Assembly: GCA_015058265.1 (NCBI GenBank)
Contig: SVCR01000119.1
Location: 1-5,799, forward strand
DNA from: Clostridiales bacterium
GTDB lineage: Bacteria > Bacillota_A > Clostridia > Peptostreptococcales > Anaerovoracaceae
Direction of reading: 5' to 3'
Length of the DNA stretch: 5,799 bases
In this document: one piece after another, positions 1-5,700 of the stretch
How positions within the stretch are numbered: position 1 is the stretch's first letter
Layout: every line of letters begins with the position of its first letter
Translations under genes and position numbers: made by a program
Notes under the pieces: model-generated
What the model was told of the DNA's origin: nothing
What the model saw: only the letters and a program-made list of their open reading frames with translations
The model's database searches: none

Positions 1-60
1 AAGCACCACAGTGTCATCAAATTTCTTGACTATGGATTCAAGTCTGATCAGTTCGCTCAA
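1..60 (-). CDS. N-terminus of ABC transporter ATP-binding protein, PotA-like (partial)
   Basis: Only the first 20 residues are present before the window edge. They read (M)SELIRLESIVKKFDDTVVL, which matches the opening beta strands of ABC ATPases, where the motif 'K-F-D-D/G-x-x-V-L' comes just before the Walker A loop. The SELIRL opening is typical of PotA, the ATPase of spermidine/putrescine importers, but 20 residues cannot fix the substrate. The start is taken as TTG because a GGAGGG Shine-Dalgarno lies 7 bases upstream; an in-frame GTG five codons earlier has no comparable site. It lies 76 bp after the mrp-like gene with no clear terminator between, so some read-through is possible. The Walker A, signature and Walker B motifs are outside the window. 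Confidence 0.7.
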   Translation of the reverse strand, partial: MSELIRLESIVKKFDDTVVL

Positions 61-67
61 TAAAGTG

Positions 68-73
68 CCCTCC
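68..73 (-). promoter_or_regulatory. Ribosome binding site for the PotA-like gene
   Basis: The minus strand reads GGAGGG here, 7 bases before a TTG codon. It decides the unusual TTG start of the ABC ATPase, since no in-frame ATG is nearby. Confidence 0.65.
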
Positions 74-136
74 ACCCGTAAACACTACTGTCCTCATGTT
101 ATGCACATGGGACGCGGTCTCTGTATTTTATATATA

Positions 137-1030
137 TTATTTCTTCAGTCCGAGCTCATCCAGGACTCCGAGAATGGACTCCATCTGAGTGCCCTCATTG
201 AATTCGATCTTACCCATATCAGCTTCCTGTGACAGAACAGGATCGATAGGAAGTCTCTCCAGCAGCTTGATGCCGTTCGCAACAGCAACAGCCTCAGCCT
301 GGCTAGGTCCGAACATTTCGATCTTACGTCCGCAGTCAGGGCAAGTGATATAGCTCATGTTCTCAACAAGACCAAGTACCGGAATATTCATAAGCCTTGC
401 CATGTTTACGGCCTTAGCAACGATCATGCTGACAAGGTCCTGAGGAGATGTTACCACGATGATTCCGTCAATAGGGATCGACTGGAATACTGTCAGAGGA
501 ACATCACCTGTTCCTGGCGGCATATCTATAAAGAGGACATCGAGATCGCCCCAGCATACATCAGTCCAGAACTGCTCAACAACACCGGCGATAACAGGAC
601 CTCTCCAGACTACAGGGTCAGTCTCGTTCTCAGTAAGGAGATTGATGGACATCAAGCTGATCTCCGTCGGTGTAACTTCAGGAAGGATCCCGAACTCAGA
701 GCCTACTGCTTTCGAATGGACTCCGAACATCTTAGGGATCGAAGGTCCGGTGATATCTGCGTCCATGATTCCTGTTTTGAAGCCATCTCTTGTAGCCGCA
801 AGAGCTGAAAGTGCTGTGACCATTGACTTTCCAACGCCGCCTTTTCCGCTGACAACGCCGATCACCTTCTTGACTGAACTGTGTTCATTGAGCTTCGCCT
901 TCTGGATGCCGCCGTCTCTTGATGGGCAGTCAACACCGCAGCTGCTGCAGTCATGTGTGCAGTTTTCATCCGGAGCTCCACTTCCTGCATCATCAGGACT
1001 CATAAACGGATTGATTCTGTTCTCGATCAT
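137..1030 (-). CDS. Mrp/NBP35-family iron-sulfur cluster carrier ATPase
   Basis: A 297-residue P-loop NTPase of the Mrp/ApbC/NBP35 branch of the MinD/ParA superfamily. These cytosolic proteins dimerise, bind a 4Fe-4S cluster and pass it to apoproteins. The deviant Walker A GKGGVGKS is at residues 62-69, DADITGPS at 90-97, and the Walker B/switch region LFIDMPPGTGD at about 166-176. CPDCG supplies Cys230 and Cys233, the pair that bridges a cluster at the dimer interface in this family. An N-terminal cluster Cys24, 28, 31, 35 (CX3CX2CX3C) could hold a second cluster, as in NBP35 and many clostridial homologues. The ATG start has a GGAGG site at 1037-1041, 6 bases upstream. It has its own promoter and leader hairpin upstream. 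A role in supplying Fe-S clusters to anaerobic enzymes is inference. Confidence 0.93.
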   Translation of the reverse strand: MIENRINPFMSPDDAGSGAPDENCTHDCSSCGVDCPSRDGGIQKAKLNEHSSVKKVIGVVSGKGGVGKSMVTALSALAATRDGFKTGIMDADITGPSIPKMFGVHSKAVGSEFGILPEVTPTEISLMSINLLTENETDPVVWRGPVIAGVVEQFWTDVCWGDLDVLFIDMPPGTGDVPLTVFQSIPIDGIIVVTSPQDLVSMIVAKAVNMARLMNIPVLGLVENMSYITCPDCGRKIEMFGPSQAEAVAVANGIKLLERLPIDPVLSQEADMGKIEFNEGTQMESILGVLDELGLKK

Positions 1031-1058
1031 TTCATTCCTCCATTGATTACAATATACT

Positions 1059-1080
1059 GTCCGCCTTCGAACGGCAGGAC
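1059..1080 (-). other. Imperfect inverted repeat in the leader of the mrp-like gene
   Basis: On the minus strand GTCC-T-GCC pairs with GGC-GGAC around a 7-base loop containing TTCGAA, with one bulged T. It begins only a few bases after the transcription start predicted from the promoter at 1091-1118, and ends about 20 bases before the Shine-Dalgarno. It could be a 5' mRNA stabilising hairpin or an operator. No T tract follows, so it is not a terminator. Confidence 0.4.
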
Positions 1081-1090
1081 ATCAAGCAGT

Positions 1091-1118
1091 ATTATAGCAC
1101 TTTGCCGTTCACTGTAAA
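1091..1118 (-). promoter_or_regulatory. Putative sigma-A type promoter for the mrp-like gene
   Basis: The minus strand has TTTACA (1113-1118), a 16-bp spacer, and a perfect TATAAT (1091-1096). The -10 box lies 60 bp before the mrp start codon. It sits in the gap after the lipoprotein stop, so the Mrp-type ATPase can be expressed separately from the sel cassette. Confidence 0.65.
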
Positions 1119-1151
1119 CACCAATAACCAAAAAAATCCCTATTTACAATG

Positions 1152-1736
1152 TCACAGATCCGCAAGCGCCTCAATCTCTGTCAGCATACCCCCGAGAATG
1201 GCATCTTTCAGTTCTTTATTATAAGAAGCATCCGACTGCCACTCTCCGTCTCCGTCATCAGTGCATTCGATCTCAACATCTTTATAATATGACTTTGATT
1301 CCAGACCGCTGAGATTCTTCATGAGCATATCGTAGAACTCCTTCTGGTCGAATTCCTCTTCATTCTTATCTTCCAGATATCCGTTCCAGGTCCTCAAATA
1401 CTCCCAGCCGAAGCTGTAAGTTTTTATGCGGACAGTTACGATTTCCTCACTTTCATCGCCCTCAGATGGATGGCTGTCGGTTATTTCATATTCAAATTCT
1501 CCGATCTTTCCCAGAACAGTTTTAAGATCTTCTCTTCCGGACGCGCTCAGCATACCTTCAAGTTCCTCAGATACCTGCTTATCGATCTCAGCATTCCTGA
1601 GAGCTTCAAGGTCTGCCTTGACTGTGGATTCAGCGCCGTTCCCTGCACATCCCTGCAGCAGCAGAGATGCAGCAAGAAGAACTGCAGCCACAAAGGAGAT
1701 CATTCTGGTAGATCTTTTTTCTATGATTCTCTCCAT
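1152..1736 (-). CDS. Small lipoprotein of unknown function at the end of the sel operon
   Basis: 194 residues from the ATG at 1736. The N-terminus has basic residues (K7, R8, R11), a hydrophobic stretch at about 12-27, and LLLQGC with the lipobox Cys at 30. This predicts signal peptidase II cleavage and anchoring on the outer face of the membrane; Gln at -2 of the lipobox is slightly unusual. The mature part is very acidic, with an early helix rich in Glu and Leu, then a region (about residues 75-115) resembling the beta-sheet domains of clostridial lipoproteins of DUF5105/DUF4878 type (EFEYEI, then VTVRIKTYSFGWEY). That resemblance is by eye. The start lies 13 bp after the selB stop, with a weak GGTG site. 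A longer in-frame start at 1787 would overlap selB and add a poor signal sequence. It ends in TGA. Function is not recognised, and no known selenium role can be read from it. Confidence 0.8.
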   Translation of the reverse strand: MERIIEKRSTRMISFVAAVLLAASLLLQGCAGNGAESTVKADLEALRNAEIDKQVSEELEGMLSASGREDLKTVLGKIGEFEYEITDSHPSEGDESEEIVTVRIKTYSFGWEYLRTWNGYLEDKNEEEFDQKEFYDMLMKNLSGLESKSYYKDVEIECTDDGDGEWQSDASYNKELKDAILGGMLTEIEALADL

Positions 1737-1749
1737 TTTCACCGTATTA

Positions 1750-3654
1750 TTATTTCTTCTTCCTGACCACAGTCCTGGTGTTTCCATCGAACACGGTTAT
1801 GCCTTCTTTATCCATTGCAGGAAGCAATTCGGAGGCATACTTTCTTGACGTTCCCAGCCTGTCCCTGAATTCAGCGATAGAGAATTCATCACCGAAAGAC
1901 AAAGCCACATCTACTGCTTTGTCCCATGATGCAGTCTCTATATAATAGGAAGGATTCACCTTGCGGATCACGCCCTCTTCTGTGAGATCATCCAGGATCG
2001 CGTTTATTACGCCTTTGTTTTTATCCATAGAATAAAACTCTTCTGTCTTGATCATATCAAGACCGGCTTGCCTGTACATATCCCCGATCTTCTTCTTCAG
2101 TTCGAGCTGCTTCGGCGTATATTCTATTTTGAACCCGCTCAGAGCTATATTCTTGCCTCTGTCCACAATGACGCCTCTCTCCAGCAGACACTTCACGATT
2201 GCCTGGATGAGCTTATCGTCATTTATATGCCATGTATCTTTCAGCCTTGAAAGCAGCTCCTGCCTTGGGATACCGTCAGCAAGAGGATTATGACTGTGGT
2301 ATTCGTTGATGATCTTCTCAATATCGCCGCTGAGCCTATTGAATTTAACACTGCTTATAAGTGTTCCGTCGTTCAGCCTCACCAGTCGGCCTTCCTTGAC
2401 AGCGGAATCATCAGCAGCTTTCATCTCACTCTTCAGGATACCAAGTTCCGCAGCGAGCTGCGATTCGGTTACGAACCGCCTTTCGCCGGTCTTTACGCTG
2501 ATAAGATCCTGCAAGCCGCCATTCTCTATTACCTGCAGCCCTGCAAGGACTTCTTCTCTGTTACGCTTGTGCTTTGCAGGAAGGACGTCAAGGATGACTC
2601 CTCCGCCGACAGTAATGATAGGGGAATAGAATCTTATTATGAATCTGTCTCCCCTGCGTACGGCGACCGGTTCTTCAAGTCTGAGCTGGACATAAGTCTC
2701 TTCTCCCGCAGACAAGGAATCCCTGTCCAGCAGGATGACCTTGGCGAGAACTTCACTTGACCCGGTGTAGAGATGCACCCTGCTGTTATTGAGGACAGTC
2801 CTGTCTGTGGAGCTGAACAGCTTCAGCTTGACGTCCAGCATCATGGTTACACTGACAGCATCAGCTGCCGCAAGCACATCCCCTCTGTCGATATCCTCTT
2901 TGTTGATCCCTGACAGATTGATCGCAGTCCTCTGTCCGGCAACAGCGGCATTGGTGCTGACCCCATAAGTCTGTATTCCGCGGATCCTTGCTTTCTTTCC
3001 CTTAGGATATATGAATACATCATCTCCGGTACTGACAGTTCCGTCCATCAACGTCCCGGTAACGACCGTTCCGAAACCGGACATGGTAAACACTCTGTCA
3101 ATAGGAAGACGGAACAGTTCCGCTTCTTCACGCCTCTTATTAGGGCGATCGCATTTCTTGATTATCTCTTCCCTCAGCAGTTCGACATTCTCTCCTGTCG
3201 CTGAACTGACAGGGATGACAGGCTTGCCTTCAAGGAACGAGCCCTTGAAATAATCATCGACCTCCTCCTTGAGGAGTTCAAGCCATTCCTCATCCACCAT
3301 ATCGGTCTTGGTAATCGCGATAATACCATCATCTATGCCCAAAGCCTGCAGAATCTCAAAATGCTCTCTCGTCTGAGGCATTATTCCCTCATCTGCGGCA
3401 ACTACAAACAGCACAAAGTCTATGCCGCCTATTCCGGCCAGCATGTTCTTTATGAATTTCTCATGTCCGGGCACATCGATAACTCCGATGTTGTATCCCG
3501 CATCATTAGGTATATGGGCAAAGCCGAGTTCAATTGTTATCCCGCGCTTCTTCTCTTCTTCGAGGCGGTCAGTGTCAATACCCGAAAGAGCCTTTATCAG
3601 CCTTGTCTTTCCGTGATCGACGTGACCTGCGGTCCCGATTATGATGTTTTTCAT
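1750..3654 (-). CDS. selB: SelB, selenocysteine-specific translation elongation factor
   Basis: 634 residues, close to the family's usual length (E. coli about 614). This GTPase binds Sec-tRNA-Sec and the SECIS hairpin in mRNA, delivering selenocysteine to UGA codons. G motifs are clear: GTAGHVDHGKT at 7-17 (G1), RGIT at 38-41 (G2), DVPGH at 60-64 (G3), TKTD at 115-118 (G4), SSA at 150-152 (G5). Two beta-barrel domains follow, with the FTMSGFGTVVTGTL hallmark at about 189-202. The C-terminal third (about 365-634) has the winged-helix repeats that bind SECIS RNA, ending in FSIAEFRDRLGTSRKYA typical of the last repeat. The ATG at 3654 is chosen because it starts the MKNIIIGTAG strand and follows a purine-rich GGGAAGAG; the upstream TTG at 3675 has no ribosome binding site. 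It lies 44 bp after selA. Confidence 0.97.
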   Translation of the reverse strand: MKNIIIGTAGHVDHGKTRLIKALSGIDTDRLEEEKKRGITIELGFAHIPNDAGYNIGVIDVPGHEKFIKNMLAGIGGIDFVLFVVAADEGIMPQTREHFEILQALGIDDGIIAITKTDMVDEEWLELLKEEVDDYFKGSFLEGKPVIPVSSATGENVELLREEIIKKCDRPNKRREEAELFRLPIDRVFTMSGFGTVVTGTLMDGTVSTGDDVFIYPKGKKARIRGIQTYGVSTNAAVAGQRTAINLSGINKEDIDRGDVLAAADAVSVTMMLDVKLKLFSSTDRTVLNNSRVHLYTGSSEVLAKVILLDRDSLSAGEETYVQLRLEEPVAVRRGDRFIIRFYSPIITVGGGVILDVLPAKHKRNREEVLAGLQVIENGGLQDLISVKTGERRFVTESQLAAELGILKSEMKAADDSAVKEGRLVRLNDGTLISSVKFNRLSGDIEKIINEYHSHNPLADGIPRQELLSRLKDTWHINDDKLIQAIVKCLLERGVIVDRGKNIALSGFKIEYTPKQLELKKKIGDMYRQAGLDMIKTEEFYSMDKNKGVINAILDDLTEEGVIRKVNPSYYIETASWDKAVDVALSFGDEFSIAEFRDRLGTSRKYASELLPAMDKEGITVFDGNTRTVVRKKK

Positions 3655-3698
3655 ACTCTTCCCTTTTTTCTTCAATTATTTGCAGATCCGGCAGCTGA

Positions 3699-5147
3699 TC
3701 ATCTGAACGCTTCAGCTACTGTCTCCGTTTCTCCGTCTGCGATCGTCCTTACACACAGCAGCAGACGGTCTTCGTTGATCCTTGCGATAACAGGAATATC
3801 CGCTTTGCGCAGCTTTCTCTCTATTCCGTCAGCAGATCTGTTCTTGTCATAAACGGCTACCGCCCATCCCGGAAGTCTTACAGATGGTGCTGATCCGCCG
3901 CCGATCTGGTCTTCAACAGGTACTATCTCAAGAACAAGATCTTTATTGACTTTGCTTATCGCCTCAACAAGACGTTCAGCCCTTTCTTTCATCGACTCGG
4001 ATGTCGACGAGATCATGTTCAGGACCGGAATATTCTTAAGAGCTCTCTCCGGATCCTTGTATTCAGCAAGGGTCGCTTCCAGAGCAGCGAATGTCATCTT
4101 GTCAACTCTCATGGCTCTTGCCAGAGGATGTTTCTTCATCCGGCTTATATACTTCTTCTTTCCTGCTATGATACCGGCCTGAGGGCCTCCGAGCAGTTTA
4201 TCTCCGCTGAAGAGGATGACATCTATACCAGTCGCGAGAGCTGCCGGGACATTAGGCTCATGCAGGCCGAACTCTGACATGTCGAGCATGAGACCGTTCC
4301 CCATATCAAAGATGACAGGAAGGTCGTTCTTTCTACCGATCTCTACCAGATCTTCAAGCTCCGCTTCTTCTGTAAATCCGACGATATCGTAGTTGGATTT
4401 GTGGACCTTCATGAGCGCGCCGGTCTCAAATCTCAAGGCGTGGCGAGGATCCGAAGCCGGATCATAGTTCCTGATGTCCTCAGCGGTCATGATCGCCTTC
4501 TCGTAGTCTGACGGCTTTGTCTTGTTGCTCGTTCCGACTTCCTGAAGGAATGCGCCGGACTGCACCATGATGTCAGGAATCCTGAATGCTCCCCCGATCT
4601 CGACAAGCTCGCTTCTGGATACGATGATCTCTTTGCCCTTGCCCATTGAAGCAAGAACTATCATAGTTGCAGCAGCATTATTGTTCACGACCATCGCGTC
4701 TTCAGCTCCGGTGAGTTCCGCTATGAGATCACCCACCAGGTCATGTCTTGAACCGCGCTTGCCGGCAGGAACATTGTATTCCAGATCAGAATACCCCGCG
4801 GATACCTTAGTAACATTATCCGCAGCACCTGCACTGAGCGGTGCTCTGCCGAGATTGGTGTGAAGTATAGTCCCTGTTGCGTTTATGACCGGAAAGAGAT
4901 TGAATCTTGAATTCTCTTCGAATCTCCCGATCGCAGCCTTCGCAACGACATCACAGGAAAGCTCAGCAATATCAAACTTCGCGTCCTCGTCCATCGAGAG
5001 TATGCGGCTCCTGAGCCCGGCAATGACCTCCCTGACCGCTTCGGTAACCTGCTTGCCTCCGTTTTCTTCAGCCAAAACAACAAGAGACTCCTCTTTAAGA
5101 ACTTCATCTATCTTAGGGAGTCTTCTCAATAATTCATTTTTCTTCAT
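3699..5147 (-). CDS. selA: SelA, L-seryl-tRNA(Sec) selenium transferase
   Basis: 482 residues, against 463 in E. coli. This PLP enzyme forms a decameric ring and converts Ser-tRNA-Sec to Sec-tRNA-Sec with selenophosphate. Family hallmarks: the N-terminal tRNA-binding segment LLRRLPKIDEVL (6-17), VINATGTILHTNLGRAPLS (88-105), YSDLEYNVPAGKRGSRHD (119-136), LVEIGGAFRIPDIM (181-194), and SGDKLLGGPQAG (314-325) with Lys317 as the PLP Schiff-base lysine. Residues about 221-240 look like an insertion relative to E. coli SelA, just before ETGALMKVHKSNY. The ATG at 5147 follows a perfect AGGAGG at 5157-5162 with 9 bases of spacing. The frame stays open upstream but runs through the tRNA, so the longer start is not credible. 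The tRNA-Sec 3' end is only 25 bp upstream, giving a tRNA-selA-selB transcript. Confidence 0.97.
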   Translation of the reverse strand: MKKNELLRRLPKIDEVLKEESLVVLAEENGGKQVTEAVREVIAGLRSRILSMDEDAKFDIAELSCDVVAKAAIGRFEENSRFNLFPVINATGTILHTNLGRAPLSAGAADNVTKVSAGYSDLEYNVPAGKRGSRHDLVGDLIAELTGAEDAMVVNNNAAATMIVLASMGKGKEIIVSRSELVEIGGAFRIPDIMVQSGAFLQEVGTSNKTKPSDYEKAIMTAEDIRNYDPASDPRHALRFETGALMKVHKSNYDIVGFTEEAELEDLVEIGRKNDLPVIFDMGNGLMLDMSEFGLHEPNVPAALATGIDVILFSGDKLLGGPQAGIIAGKKKYISRMKKHPLARAMRVDKMTFAALEATLAEYKDPERALKNIPVLNMISSTSESMKERAERLVEAISKVNKDLVLEIVPVEDQIGGGSAPSVRLPGWAVAVYDKNRSADGIERKLRKADIPVIARINEDRLLLCVRTIADGETETVAEAFR

Positions 5148-5156
5148 TTTCTCCGA

Positions 5157-5162
5157 CCTCCT
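5157..5162 (-). promoter_or_regulatory. selA ribosome binding site
   Basis: A perfect AGGAGG on the minus strand, 9 bases before the ATG at 5147 and 10 bases after the CCA end of the tRNA. It fixes the selA start against the open frame that continues upstream through the tRNA. Confidence 0.8.
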
Positions 5163-5172
5163 GGAATCAAAG

Positions 5173-5269
5173 TGGCGGGAGTATGTGGGAATCGAACCCA
5201 CCCGAGAGGCTCCTAACCCCTTACAACGGTTTTGAAGACCGCGAGGCACACCAGCACCTATCTACCCCC
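5173..5269 (-). tRNA. selC: tRNA-Sec (anticodon UCA, reads UGA)
   Basis: 97 nt including an encoded CCA (5173-5175), with discriminator G. The acceptor 5' strand is GGGGGTAG (5262-5269) and the 3' strand ATACTCCC (5177-5184): seven pairs, one of them G-U, plus a G-A mismatch at the eighth position. The D arm has a 6-bp stem (AGGTGC/GTGCCT) and a 4-base loop, as bacterial tRNA-Sec has. The anticodon arm is GCGGT, loop CTTCAAA, ACCGT, so the anticodon is TCA. A 24-nt variable region folds as AGGGG/CCTCT, and the T arm is GTGGG, TTCGATT, CCCAC. The 8+5 acceptor/T arrangement, long D stem and long extra arm are those of tRNA-Sec. It is the first gene of the sel cassette and is probably processed out of a tRNA-selA-selB precursor. 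Confidence 0.95.
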
Positions 5270-5278
5270 AGGTCGCAG

Positions 5279-5293
5279 GCAGTAAAAAACTGC
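5279..5293 (-). other. Short perfect hairpin in the leader of the tRNA-Sec transcript
   Basis: The minus strand reads GCAGT, five T, ACTGC: a perfect 5-bp stem with a T5 loop. It lies between the predicted transcription start (about 5296) and the mature 5' end of the tRNA at 5269. It could affect 5' leader processing or be incidental. Its upstream arm also takes part in an alternative 7-bp pairing (AACTGCA/TGCAGTT, 5288-5322) that only a read-through transcript from upstream could form. Confidence 0.35.
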
Positions 5294-5302
5294 ACTTCGC
5301 AA

Positions 5303-5331
5303 ATTATAGCAGAAATGCAGTTCGGCATCAA
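5303..5331 (-). promoter_or_regulatory. Promoter of the tRNA-Sec/selA/selB/lipoprotein unit
   Basis: On the minus strand TTGATG (5326-5331) is separated by exactly 17 bp from a perfect TATAAT (5303-5308). Transcription would start near 5296, about 27 bases before the tRNA. This is the best promoter in the window and the only strong one upstream of selA, which suggests housekeeping sigma-factor control of the whole cassette. Confidence 0.8.
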
Positions 5332-5339
5332 TAATAACA

Positions 5340-5402
5340 CTATAAAGATAGAGTGATGTTTTCTCCGTATCCGCCTATAACAGAACAACCTATGTCATAC
5401 AT
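5340..5402 (-). CDS. Possible 20-residue ORF downstream of the acetyltransferase (doubtful)
   Basis: An ATG at 5402 opens MYDIGCSVIGGYGENITLSL and ends at TAG. A GAGGG lies 5 bases before the ATG, which is a usable ribosome binding site. The frame stays open upstream to 5453, overlapping the end of the serine acetyltransferase, and reads like ordinary protein there ([11 protein letters not shown]). It may be a tiny gene, the displaced C-terminus of something longer, or chance. No family is recognised. Confidence 0.2.
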   Translation of the reverse strand: MYDIGCSVIGGYGENITLSL

Positions 5403-5431
5403 AAGGTCCCTCTTTGTATCCGGATCGCAGA

Positions 5432-5700
5432 TCAGATAAACAGCGCTGAGTTGTCAGCATTAAGAATGACATTGCCGCTCTCGACTTCCCGTCTTCCCTG
5501 GTAAAGCTGCTGGCCTGAAGACTTGTTGGTGATGGTCTTGCCGGCTTCGAGCGAATGTGTGAGCCATACATTACCGCCGACTACGCAGTCATCTCCGATA
5601 CTGGTATCGCCTCCGAGTATCGTAGCACCGGCATATATAACGACGTTGTTTCCTATATTAGGATGTCTCTTGACTCCCTTGACCGGAGTACCGTCCTCTG
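5432..5700 (-). CDS. Serine O-acetyltransferase, C-terminal part (broken by the end inversion)
   Basis: The recognisable part starts at about 5700 and reads [20 protein letters not shown], then [30 protein letters not shown]: left-handed beta-helix hexapeptide repeats of the CysE/EpsC type, which acetylate serine with acetyl-CoA for cysteine synthesis. The KRHP histidine matches the conserved active-site region of CysE. After the helix comes a 30-residue tail ([12 protein letters not shown] onward) ending in TGA. Upstream of 5700 the minus-strand frame stays open but is nonsense for this family; the proper upstream sequence lies inverted on the plus strand at 5697-5799. The N-terminal domain is outside the window. 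The gene ends about 100 bp before the tRNA-Sec promoter. A link to the sel genes through serine and cysteine metabolism is possible but not shown. Confidence 0.85.
5665..5700. repeat. 36-bp inverted repeat, inner arm
   Basis: Exact reverse complement of 5764-5799. It codes on the minus strand for the [11 protein letters not shown] segment of the serine acetyltransferase. The arms are separated by 63 bp; identity stops at the spacer edge (5701 against 5763). Confidence 0.97.

Noticed and set aside
95..109. Perfect 5-bp inverted repeat CATGT/ACATG between the mrp-like gene and the PotA-like gene
   Set aside because: Short, with no T tract on either strand and no matching promoter boxes; likely to occur by chance.
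459..1046. Long plus-strand open frames opposite the mrp-like gene, selB, selA and the lipoprotein gene
   Set aside because: They are antisense shadows with no family motifs or ribosome binding sites, while the minus-strand genes have full conserved motifs.
1118..1150. Intrinsic terminator after the lipoprotein (run of seven T on the minus strand)
   Set aside because: The T run is not preceded by a GC-rich stem; the only pairing spans the T run and is AT-rich, so termination there is unproven.
1118..1154. UGA stop of the lipoprotein as a selenocysteine codon (it is followed by His-Cys-Lys and TAG)
   Set aside because: Read-through would add only four residues, and the AT-rich 7-bp pairing GTAAATA/TGTTTAC downstream is too weak and badly placed to pass as a SECIS element.
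5148..5249. An upstream in-frame start adding 34 residues to SelA
   Set aside because: The extension is translated tRNA-Sec sequence; the ATG at 5147 has a perfect AGGAGG and begins the conserved SelA N-terminus.
5395..5434. UGA end of the acetyltransferase as a selenocysteine codon
   Set aside because: Read-through gives a 13-residue tail before TAG with no family resemblance and no SECIS-like hairpin immediately after it.
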